NCBI GenBank assembly: GCA_036274075.1
Contig: DASUGK010000009.1
Location: 1-14,469, forward strand
Reading direction: 5' to 3'
From: CADEED01 sp036274075
GTDB lineage: Bacteria > Pseudomonadota > Gammaproteobacteria > Steroidobacterales > Steroidobacteraceae
Length of the DNA stretch: 14,469 bases
Shown: piece after piece, positions 6,457 through 14,213 of the stretch
Layout of the letters: every line of letters begins with the position of its first letter
Position numbering within the stretch: position 1 is the first letter of the stretch
Notes under the pieces: model-generated
Database searches by the model: none
What the model saw: only the letters and a program-made list of their open reading frames with translations
Told to the model about the DNA's origin: nothing
Translations under genes and position numbers: made by a program

Positions 6457-8469
6457 ATGAAACGCCTCATCCTGTTGCTTTGTTACGCCCTCGCCGCCAC
6501 CCCGGCGGTGAGTTCCGAAACCGGCCCGGTCCATTACACGGCCGAATGGTATGCCACGCTGACGCCGCGCACGGCGCTCGACATGGTGCGGCTGACGCCG
6601 GGATTCACGCTCATGAATGGCGAAACTCGCCGCGGCCTGGCCGGTGCGCTTGGAAACGTGTTGGTGGACGGGCGCCGACCTACCGCCAAGAACCAGACAC
6701 TCGAAGAGGTGCTGGGCCGCATCCCCGCGGCGCAGGTGGAACGCGTCGAGATCTGGCGGGGTACCGACGCCGCTGCCGATGCCTCCGGACATGCCGTGCT
6801 GATCAATGTGGTACGTACCCCCTTCACCGGCCAGGGATTCGGATCGCTGGGCGTCGAATATGCCCAGCAGGATGAGCCCATGCCGAATGGCACGCTGGCT
6901 TGGTCGGGCCGGGCGCACAGCGTCGACTACGCGCTCGGCGTCAACACTTACAGCTTCGCACGCGAGCAGCCGGGCACCCGCGAGCTCACTTCCGTCGCTG
7001 GCACCCCCACGGGCACCCGCGAGGATGTTTCACCGCGAGACTACGGCCAGTACGCGATCAATGGTGAGGCCTCGTCGGACCTTGCCGGCGGGCACCTGCG
7101 CCTCACGGGCAAGGCATCTTACTCCCGCTACCACGAGGATTCCGAGGTCGACAGCTTCGACGTGGCAGGCGCGTTCACCGGCTCGGACTTCAATCCGTAC
7201 ACCGAGACCAGACATGGCGCGGAGCTCGGCGGGGAATTCGGTCGCACCATGGGCGAGTGGTCCCTGTCGAGCGTGCTGCTCCTGACACGCGCGCGATTCG
7301 ATGGCGATATCACCTCGACACACAGCGATGCTGCTGGCGCGATCGCCAGCGTCTTCGAGCAGCGGAAGCGACGCGACAGCGGCGAGTCGATCCTGCGCGC
7401 GACATTGGCGCGCGACTTCGCGTCGCAGCGCCGTGTCGAGTTCGGCATGGAAGCTGCCCTCAATACGCTGGATGCGGATCTGGCGCTTTCTCTCGACCTG
7501 GGTGACGGCGCGTTCCCGATACCGGTGCAGAATTCCAATGTACGCATCGAGGAGCAACGCGCCGACGGCTTCGTGAATTACGGGTGGCCGATCGGGAACT
7601 GGTCGGTCGACCTGCGACTCGCGGCCGAGTACTCGCGCCTCGAGTTCTCGGGTGACACCAACCAGGTGGTGAATTTCGCGTTCGTCAAACCGGCGTTGCA
7701 GTTGTCGCGTGCCTTCGGCGGCGCCCATCAGCTGCGGGTGCGATTGGCCCGCGACGTCGGCCAGCTGGACTTCAACGATTTCGTCTCGTCGGTCTCACTG
7801 ACGGACGAACGCGTGGAAGGGGGCAATCCGGACCTGCGGCCGCAGACGGACTGGTCGCTCGAGATCGGCATGGACCTGCGCCCCGGCAATGACACCGGAT
7901 TGACGCTCAATGCATTCCATCGATGGGTCAGTGATACCGCGGATTTCACGCCGGTCGGCCCGCCGAACGCCCTGGTGGATGCACCCGGGAACATCGGCGA
8001 CAGTCGCATTTTCGGGATGCAGGCGGTGGCGCGAATGCCATTGCCAGCCCTGCGCGGTGCGGCCGTGAACCTGGACGTCACCTGGCAGCACTCCGAGGTG
8101 ACCGACCCGCTCACGGCTGAAACGCGTTCCATCTCGGAATTCCAGGATGTGCAGTTCCAGGGAGGATTTCGCCAGGACCTGCCGCAGGTCTCCTGGGGCG
8201 TGAGCTACAAGAGCCAGTCTGCCACCCGCATCTATCTGCTGCGCGAGATCGATCGCGAGCGGGCGAGCCCGTCGCTGGACGTATTCATGGAGCTTCCCCT
8301 GTCCCAGGCGCTGCGGTTGCGCACCGCAGTGGTCTCGCTGTTAGGTCAGCCCGAAGAACGCGAGCGCAGGTACTTCGAGCCGGACCGCCGCGTGGGCGAA
8401 TACAGCGCAGAGCGCAGTGAGCGCCTGCCGGGACGCTGGTACCAGCTGAGCCTCTCGGGCAGTTTCTGA
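6457..8469 (+). CDS. TonB-dependent receptor-like outer membrane protein
   Basis: The 670-residue product has a signal peptide (MKRLILLLCYALAATPAVSS, cleavage near residue 19-20). A plug domain follows at about 30-121 (PRTALDMVRLTPGF, GNVLVDGRRP, IPAAQVERVEIWRG, HAVLINVVRT). The rest is rich in alternating beta-strand and aromatic segments and ends LSLSGSF, with the terminal Phe typical of outer-membrane barrels. Such receptors import large or scarce nutrients powered by TonB/ExbBD. Here the substrate cannot be told: no iron or B12 genes are nearby. The pre-plug region is only about 10 residues after cleavage and no clear TonB box is visible. The length is at the short end for receptors. No strong Shine-Dalgarno precedes the ATG at 6457. 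Divergent pairing with the winged-helix/propeller regulator suggests that protein controls it. Confidence 0.85.
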   Translation: MKRLILLLCYALAATPAVSSETGPVHYTAEWYATLTPRTALDMVRLTPGFTLMNGETRRGLAGALGNVLVDGRRPTAKNQTLEEVLGRIPAAQVERVEIWRGTDAAADASGHAVLINVVRTPFTGQGFGSLGVEYAQQDEPMPNGTLAWSGRAHSVDYALGVNTYSFAREQPGTRELTSVAGTPTGTREDVSPRDYGQYAINGEASSDLAGGHLRLTGKASYSRYHEDSEVDSFDVAGAFTGSDFNPYTETRHGAELGGEFGRTMGEWSLSSVLLLTRARFDGDITSTHSDAAGAIASVFEQRKRRDSGESILRATLARDFASQRRVEFGMEAALNTLDADLALSLDLGDGAFPIPVQNSNVRIEEQRADGFVNYGWPIGNWSVDLRLAAEYSRLEFSGDTNQVVNFAFVKPALQLSRAFGGAHQLRVRLARDVGQLDFNDFVSSVSLTDERVEGGNPDLRPQTDWSLEIGMDLRPGNDTGLTLNAFHRWVSDTADFTPVGPPNALVDAPGNIGDSRIFGMQAVARMPLPALRGAAVNLDVTWQHSEVTDPLTAETRSISEFQDVQFQGGFRQDLPQVSWGVSYKSQSATRIYLLREIDRERASPSLDVFMELPLSQALRLRTAVVSLLGQPEERERRYFEPDRRVGEYSAERSERLPGRWYQLSLSGSF

Positions 8470-8550
8470 GCGGCACCCGCCGGCAGCGCTTTTCGGTGAA
8501 GGTGGCCTGCCGTAAGCTGGCCCACTCCAATCACATCAAAGGGGTGAGCC

Positions 8551-8943
8551 ATGGGCCTGGCCAAAGAATTCAAAGAATTTGCCATGAAGGGCAGCGTCAT
8601 CGACCTCGCCATTGGTGTCATCATCGGCGCCGCATTCGGCAAGATCGTCACTTCGGTGGTGGAAGACATCATCATGCCGCCCCTGGGCCTGGTGATCGGC
8701 GGTGTGAATTTCACCGACCTCGCCGTGCACCTCGGCACGGATCCGGCGGGCAAGGATGTGTTGTGGAAGTACGGTAATTTCCTGCAGATCACCTTCCAGT
8801 TCCTGATCGTCGCGTTCGTGCTGTTCATGCTGATTCGCACCATCAACCGGCTCAAGAAGCCCGACCCGGCCGCGCCCCCGCCGGCGCCGCCGCGCCAGGA
8901 AGTGCTGCTGCAGGAAATCCGCGACCTGCTCGCGAAGAAGTAG
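8551..8943 (+). CDS. mscL: Large-conductance mechanosensitive channel MscL
   Basis: MscL is a homopentameric inner-membrane emergency valve that opens near lytic tension during hypo-osmotic shock. The 130-residue protein has the N-terminal amphipathic helix (MGLAKEFKEFAMKG), then pore helix TM1 at about 15-45 (DLAIGVIIGAAFGKIVTSVV, EDIIMPPLGLVIGG). A periplasmic loop follows, then TM2 at about 76-97 (FLQITFQFLIVAFVLFMLIR), a Pro/Ala linker, and the C-terminal bundle helix EVLLQEIRDLLAKK. Length and motifs are standard. A GGGG Shine-Dalgarno (8541-8544) lies 6 bases before the ATG. It is 81 bases after the receptor stop and so probably has its own promoter. The next small gene begins 15 bases after its stop and may be co-transcribed. 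Confidence 0.97.
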   Translation: MGLAKEFKEFAMKGSVIDLAIGVIIGAAFGKIVTSVVEDIIMPPLGLVIGGVNFTDLAVHLGTDPAGKDVLWKYGNFLQITFQFLIVAFVLFMLIRTINRLKKPDPAAPPPAPPRQEVLLQEIRDLLAKK

Positions 8944-8958
8944 CCGCACGGAAGCACC

Positions 8959-9324
8959 ATGGCCGCCGTTCGTTACACCTGGATGTTCCGGGCGGCGGCC
9001 TTCGTTTACCTGCTGTTCGGCGGCTTTGCCATCTGGCGCTACGGGCTGACCGACTTCGATCCCGCCAATCGTCCCTGGGGCGTGGGGTTTGGGGTGTTCG
9101 CAGCGCTGATCGGTATCTTCCTGTTCCGCGGCGCAAGGCTGGCGATCACGCTGTCCGCCATTGCCTCCGCGCTGGTCGCCATCTGCGCCACGCTCGGCGT
9201 GCCGATGGTGAACGGGCCGGTGATCCTGTTATTCGCGCTGGTGGCTGTCGTGGCCGGTGCGTACGCCGTCATGGCAGCGCGCGTACTCCTGCCGGGTGAC
9301 CGCGGCGAGCCGCCTACTGGCTGA
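8959..9324 (+). CDS. Small four-helix membrane protein, unknown function
   Basis: I do not recognise this 121-residue protein. It is strongly hydrophobic, with four likely membrane helices at about residues 10-26, 41-56, 61-80 and 86-107. The inter-helix loop YGLTDFDPANRPWGVG is short, and the C-terminus LLPGDRGEPPTG is polar. Arg/Lys residues sit mainly beside helices 1, 3 and 4. It starts 15 bases after mscL and is likely co-transcribed with it, though nothing shows a functional link. Its last 11 bases (9314-9324) overlap the 3' end of the convergent pepQ gene. The clean start next to mscL and the hydrophobic periodicity support it as real. Confidence 0.75.
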   Translation: MAAVRYTWMFRAAAFVYLLFGGFAIWRYGLTDFDPANRPWGVGFGVFAALIGIFLFRGARLAITLSAIASALVAICATLGVPMVNGPVILLFALVAVVAGAYAVMAARVLLPGDRGEPPTG

Positions 9325-10660
9325 ACGCCAGCCGCGTGAGGTTCTCCTGGCCCGCGTGACGCGCGACCACGTCGTCTTCGACGCGTACGCCGCCGAACCT
9401 CTTGAGCTGATCCACGCGTTTCCACTCGATCATCTTGCCGATGGGCTTCTGTTTCGCCTCGTTCAGCAACTGGTCGATGAAGTAGAAGCCCGGCTCGACG
9501 GTCACGACGAAGCCGTCCTCGAGCTTGCGTGTCAGGCGCAGGAAGGGATGGTTGCAAGGCCTTTCGATCTCGCCCCCGGTGGCGTCACGCTGCCGACCGC
9601 CGACGTCGTGCACCTGGATGCCCAGCAGGTGGCCGATGCCATGCGGATAGAACACCGAGGTCAGTGCGTTGTCGATCGCCTCGTCGGCGCCCACGTTGAT
9701 GACGCCGATTTCCTTCAGGAATTCGCTGATGGCGCGGTATGACGCCTGGTGGAAATCGCGCCAGTCGAGCCCGGCGCGCACGTGCGAGCACAATCCGAGC
9801 TGCAACTGGTCGAATCCGCGGATGATGCCGGCGAACTCCGCGTCGCTGTAGGAGTACGTGCGCGTGATGTCGCTGGCATAGCCGCCAAACTCCGCGCCGG
9901 CGTCGATGATCAGCGAATGGATTTTCGCCGGCGCCCGCCGCTCCTGGACCTGGTAGTGCAACACCGCGCCGCCTTCGTTGTGCGCGATGATGGGGTTGTA
10001 AGGCAGCTCCTGCTCGCGCAGGCCGCAGGCCTTCATGAATTCCAGCCCGATCTCGAATTCGCTGGCGCCGGCGCGGAACGCGCGTTCGGCCGCCAGGTGG
10101 CCGCGCGCGCCCAGCACGTTGGCCTCGAGCAGCGCCGCGACTTCGTACGGCGTCTTGGCGGCTCGCGAGTAGTCGAGCTGCGCCATCAGGTGCTCGGGAT
10201 TGATCGCGGCGGGTCCCCAGGCCAGGAGCTCCGGGAACGGCGCGCCGATGAAAGCCGTACGTGACAGGTCCTTCGGCAACGCGGCGCGTGCGGCATCACG
10301 CGTCGCGCAGCTCACGATCTCGAAGGCGTCGGTCCAGTAGGACCTGGGCGTCGATGGCGACTTGTGCCAGTAGTCCACGGGCTGGTTGATCAGCAGCAAG
10401 GGCTTCTTGCCGGGGACGAAGAACACGAAAGAATCCGGCGCGTCGAGCAGCGGCGTCCACACCTTGAACGGCGCCTGGGCGCGGAAGGGCAGGTGATGGT
10501 CGTCCTGGAAGATCAGCGGCGGCGTGCCCGCGTGCACCAGCAGCGCGTCGTAGCCCGCGGCGGCGAGCGCCGCAGCGCTGCGCTGCTTGACCGTCTCGAG
10601 GTGCGCGGCGAAGAGGGAGGACCACTTGTCCACGTTTTGTTTAATGGCGGGTGCACTCAT
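9314..10660 (-). CDS. pepQ: Xaa-Pro dipeptidase (prolidase) PepQ
   Basis: PepQ hydrolyses Xaa-Pro dipeptides in the cytoplasm with a dinuclear metal centre; the enterobacterial enzyme also cleaves some organophosphate esters as a side activity. The 448-residue product aligns along its whole length with 443-residue E. coli PepQ as I remember it (DDHHLPFRAQAPFKVWTPLL, NQPVDYWH, NEGGAVLHYQ). The pita-bread fold's five metal ligands are all present: Asp253 (LIIDAGAE), Asp264 (YASDITRT), His340 (PHGIGH), Glu389 (VEPGFYF) and Glu428 (VRVEDDVV). The family is typical of gammaproteobacteria and helps place the organism. The ATG at 10660 has no Shine-Dalgarno, while a TAGAAT -10-like box ends only 6 bases upstream, which suggests a leaderless message. 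It overlaps the membrane-protein gene by 11 bases at its 3' end. Confidence 0.97.
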   Translation of the reverse strand: MSAPAIKQNVDKWSSLFAAHLETVKQRSAAALAAAGYDALLVHAGTPPLIFQDDHHLPFRAQAPFKVWTPLLDAPDSFVFFVPGKKPLLLINQPVDYWHKSPSTPRSYWTDAFEIVSCATRDAARAALPKDLSRTAFIGAPFPELLAWGPAAINPEHLMAQLDYSRAAKTPYEVAALLEANVLGARGHLAAERAFRAGASEFEIGLEFMKACGLREQELPYNPIIAHNEGGAVLHYQVQERRAPAKIHSLIIDAGAEFGGYASDITRTYSYSDAEFAGIIRGFDQLQLGLCSHVRAGLDWRDFHQASYRAISEFLKEIGVINVGADEAIDNALTSVFYPHGIGHLLGIQVHDVGGRQRDATGGEIERPCNHPFLRLTRKLEDGFVVTVEPGFYFIDQLLNEAKQKPIGKMIEWKRVDQLKRFGGVRVEDDVVARHAGQENLTRLAFSQ

Positions 10661-10666
10661 GCCTGG

Positions 10667-10693
10667 ATTCTACGGGTGATGAGGCGAGTGCAA
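10667..10693 (-). promoter_or_regulatory. Candidate pepQ promoter giving a leaderless mRNA
   Basis: On the minus strand TTGCAC (10693-10688) and TAGAAT (10672-10667, five of six matches to TATAAT) are separated by 15 bases. Only six bases lie between the -10-like box and the pepQ ATG, so transcription would begin at or next to the A of the start codon. The spacer is short and the -35 weak, so this is tentative. Confidence 0.4.
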
Positions 10694-10821
10694 GTTTTTG
10701 TTGCGACGCACAAATACGGCAATTGCGGCCGCCGGCGACGGCTTTCGTCGCATCGCGCGTCCCGGAGTTCGCCACTCGAACTAACTTGCTGTCGCAAGAC
10801 GCGGACAGATTTTTGTAGTTG

Positions 10822-10850
10822 TTTCAAATGTATTGGGGACTGGCTAGAAT
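10822..10850 (+). promoter_or_regulatory. Candidate promoter for the Ala-rich lipoprotein gene
   Basis: TAGAAT at 10845-10850 matches the -10 consensus at five of six positions. TTTCAA at 10822-10827 is a poor -35 at 17-bp spacing, within an AT-rich island (about 10809-10835) that stands out in this GC-rich DNA. Transcription would start near 10857, leaving a leader of about 70 bases that contains a 14-bp palindrome. Confidence 0.4.
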
Positions 10851-10874
10851 TCCGCGCCGCGGTGCAAATCGCGT

Positions 10875-10888
10875 AACAAACGTTTGTT
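10875..10888. promoter_or_regulatory. 14-bp perfect palindrome, operator-like
   Basis: AACAAACGTTTGTT is a perfect inverted repeat centred 47 bases upstream of the lipoprotein ATG. Its AT-rich composition against a GC-rich background and its place just downstream of a candidate promoter fit a binding site for a dimeric repressor. No such regulator is visible in the window. Confidence 0.4.
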
Positions 10889-10928
10889 TGGTCTCACTTA
10901 CCACTAGATATCTTTGGGGTACCCCTAC

Positions 10929-11180
10929 ATGAAAATGACCGTTGCTCTCGCCGCCTCGCTCGCGGCCCTCGCGCTGATGACCGGCTGCTCGAAGCAGGAA
11001 GCTGCTGCTCCGGAAGCCGCCCCGGCCGAAGCCGCCCCGGCTGCTGAAGCCGCCCCGGCTGCTGACGCTGCCCCGGCCGAAGCCGCCCCGGCTGCTGACG
11101 CTGCCCCGGCCGCTGATGCTGCCCCGGCTGCTGATGCCGCCCCGGCTGCCGACGCCCCGGCCGAGGCGCCGAAGCAGTAA
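10929..11180 (+). CDS. Small Ala/Pro/Asp/Glu-repeat lipoprotein
   Basis: The 83-residue product starts MKMTVALAASLAALALMTGC, a lipoprotein signal peptide with lipobox LMTGC, so Cys20 should be lipidated and the rest exported. The 64-residue mature part uses almost only Ala, Pro, Asp and Glu. It is built on repeats of AADAAP or AEAAP and ends APAEAPKQ, so it is probably an extended acidic polymer with no fold. Serine at the +2 position favours the outer membrane by the enterobacterial rule. I chose the ATG at 10929 because the signal peptide starts there; a TTG five codons upstream is in frame but unneeded. A GGGG Shine-Dalgarno (10916-10919) lies inside the palindrome GGGGTACCCC. I know no function; a spacer, envelope-crosslinking or surface-charge role is possible. 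It has its own terminator. Confidence 0.8.
   Translation: MKMTVALAASLAALALMTGCSKQEAAAPEAAPAEAAPAAEAAPAADAAPAEAAPAADAAPAADAAPAADAAPAADAPAEAPKQ
11001..11160 (+). repeat. Imperfect 15-18-bp tandem coding repeat
   Basis: Within the lipoprotein gene the unit GCTGCTGACGCTGCCCCG and variants recur about nine times, each ending GCCCCGG and encoding AADAAP or AEAAP. Copies differ by silent changes (GAC/GAT, GCT/GCC) and by loss of one Ala codon. Such tracts can change copy number by slippage in whole codons. Confidence 0.8.
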
Positions 11181-11210
11181 TCGCAATTACTGCTTCGAGC
11201 CATCAGGCTC
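11171..11210 (+). other. Two consecutive 3' hairpins over the lipoprotein stop codon
   Basis: GAAGCAGTAA (11171-11180) pairs perfectly with TTACTGCTTC (11187-11196) around loop TCGCAA; the TAA stop lies in the stem. GAGCC (11197-11201) then pairs with GGCTC (11206-11210) around ATCA. They precede the terminator hairpin and together make a structured 3' end. Confidence 0.6.
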
Positions 11211-11216
11211 AACATG

Positions 11217-11258
11217 GCCCGGGCAGAACGTAACAACGTCTGCCCGGGCTTTGTCTTT
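11217..11258 (+). terminator. Strong Rho-independent terminator after the lipoprotein gene
   Basis: GCCCGGGCAGA (11217-11227) pairs perfectly with TCTGCCCGGGC (11239-11249); the stem can extend through ACGT/ACGT with a bulged A, leaving a short AACA loop. TTTGTCTTT (11250-11258) follows. This separates the lipoprotein transcript from the acetyltransferase gene that starts 12 bases later. Confidence 0.9.
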
Positions 11259-11726
11259 CTGGGGGAATCGTGACTGTCAGTGTGAGGGATGCGCGCGGCA
11301 CGGCCCGCGACCGCGAGTGGATCGAAAGCGTCTACCGCGACTACCTCGACGACCTCTCGCCACTGAACACCGGCGTGTTCAGCACGACGTCGCTCGGTGA
11401 AATCGGCTACAGCACCTCCGACCAGCTGTCACGCTGGTTCGGCGACTCCTCGGTGAACCCGCTCGTCATCCTGCGCGGCAACGACCCGGTCGGGTTCGCC
11501 ATCGTCGCGCGCGGCAGCTCCGAGGCGGGGCGCACGCCGGTCGACTACCGCATGGCGGAATTCTTCGTCGGCCGCACCTGGCGGCGCCGCGGCATCGGCA
11601 AGCTGGCCGTGGAACTCATCCTCAATCGATTCGCGGGCCGGTGGGAGATCACCGAGTACCTGCGCAACCCCGTGGCGGTGTCGTTCTGGCGCCGCGTGGT
11701 AGCCAACTACACACAGGGCCGTTACC

Positions 11727-11731
11727 AGGAG
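11727..11731 (+). promoter_or_regulatory. Shine-Dalgarno deciding the ggt start inside the upstream gene
   Basis: AGGAG lies 10 bases before the ATG at 11742. Later in-frame ATGs at 11856 and 11940 lack such a site, and only the 11742 start retains the basic n-region plus the hydrophobic core of a signal peptide. Spacing is at the long end of the normal range. Confidence 0.55.
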
Positions 11732-11741
11732 CGTGTGACCA

Positions 11742-13526
<1,785 letters not shown>

Positions 13527-13688
13527 CCGCCCGGCACCGGGAACCCGGCAACTCCTGGCGGCAACTCACCTGTGTTGGCGCCGGTGGTTCGGGACGCCCG
13601 GGCCTTGTTTACCGATTGCGAGTGCCCGGGCTCCGTAGTGCATGGGGGGTCCCGGGCCATCGGCGCCCGCGTTACAGTACGGCCCCGT

Positions 13689-14213
13689 ATGCCCCTGCAT
13701 CGGCGCCCCTGGATCCCCATCCTGGCAGCCACTGCGCTGCTCACGGCCTGTGAGCCCGTTCATTCGCCGCCGCCGGGTTACGAGAAGACCTGCTACGGCG
13801 GCAACTACCGCAAGACTTACACGAACAGCATCACGTTCGTGACCTTCCTGGTGCAGGCTCCCGAGAAGGATTGGGCCGCGCTTTCCTCATTGTTGACCCG
13901 GTACGGCCAGGCGAAGTCCGTCGAGGTGTTCGACACCAGCCTGATGCTCGACAACGTGCACTACTTCGGCGTCAGCCTGTGCCACGACGAAGGACTGTTC
14001 CTTTACGCCGCGAAACAGAACTGGGTGAAAAGCGGCAATTACGATCCGCATCCCGACAGCGTGGAAATCATGGTGTCGGCGTACGAGAACCACGATCGCT
14101 GGCGCAGCTTCGCTGAGTCCTTTGCGAAGCACCTCGACGAGAACTGGGGCGGTGAGGTGGCCGTCAGTTGGCAGCCTGCGACTGCCGCACCGCCGGCGTC
14201 AGCGGCAAAGTAA
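13689..14213 (+). CDS. Putative lipoprotein, unknown function
   Basis: I do not recognise this family. The 174-residue product starts MPLHRRPWIPILAATALLTAC, a lipoprotein signal peptide with lipobox LTAC and Cys21. The mature part has two more cysteines (Cys35, Cys98) that could form a disulfide in the periplasm. It is a compact mixed sequence with a likely helix DWAALSSLLTRYGQ, aromatic-rich strands (VHYFGVSLC, EGLFLYAAKQNW) and a helix RWRSFAESFAKHLDENW; the end is Ala/Pro-rich. I chose the ATG at 13689 because the signal peptide starts there; the open frame extends 39 codons further upstream without coding-like sequence. There is no Shine-Dalgarno, and TACAGT (13673-13678) could be a -10 giving a leader of only a few bases. 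Its last 50 bases overlap the convergent histidine kinase gene. Confidence 0.7.
   Translation: MPLHRRPWIPILAATALLTACEPVHSPPPGYEKTCYGGNYRKTYTNSITFVTFLVQAPEKDWAALSSLLTRYGQAKSVEVFDTSLMLDNVHYFGVSLCHDEGLFLYAAKQNWVKSGNYDPHPDSVEIMVSAYENHDRWRSFAESFAKHLDENWGGEVAVSWQPATAAPPASAAK

Noticed and set aside
8470..8550. Promoter for mscL (TAAGCT at 8513-8518)
   Set aside because: Only TAnnnT-level similarity, with no -35 at a proper distance; a promoter is likely here but cannot be placed.
10735..10751. 6-bp stem hairpin GCGACG/CGTCGC between pepQ and the lipoprotein gene
   Set aside because: Short GC stem with no U-tract on either strand and no position that explains regulation.
10364..10876. 170-codon plus-strand frame running from pepQ antisense into the intergenic region
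   Set aside because: Low-information antisense translation; the intergenic part holds promoter-like sequence instead.
13596..13658. Three CCCGGG words (13597, 13625, 13651) upstream of the lipoprotein gene
   Set aside because: Spacings are 28 and 26, the flanks differ and such words are frequent at this GC content; they form no convincing hairpin or operator.
13527..13688. Terminator after ggt
   Set aside because: The GC-rich stretch has short self-complementary words, but no extended stem followed by T residues.
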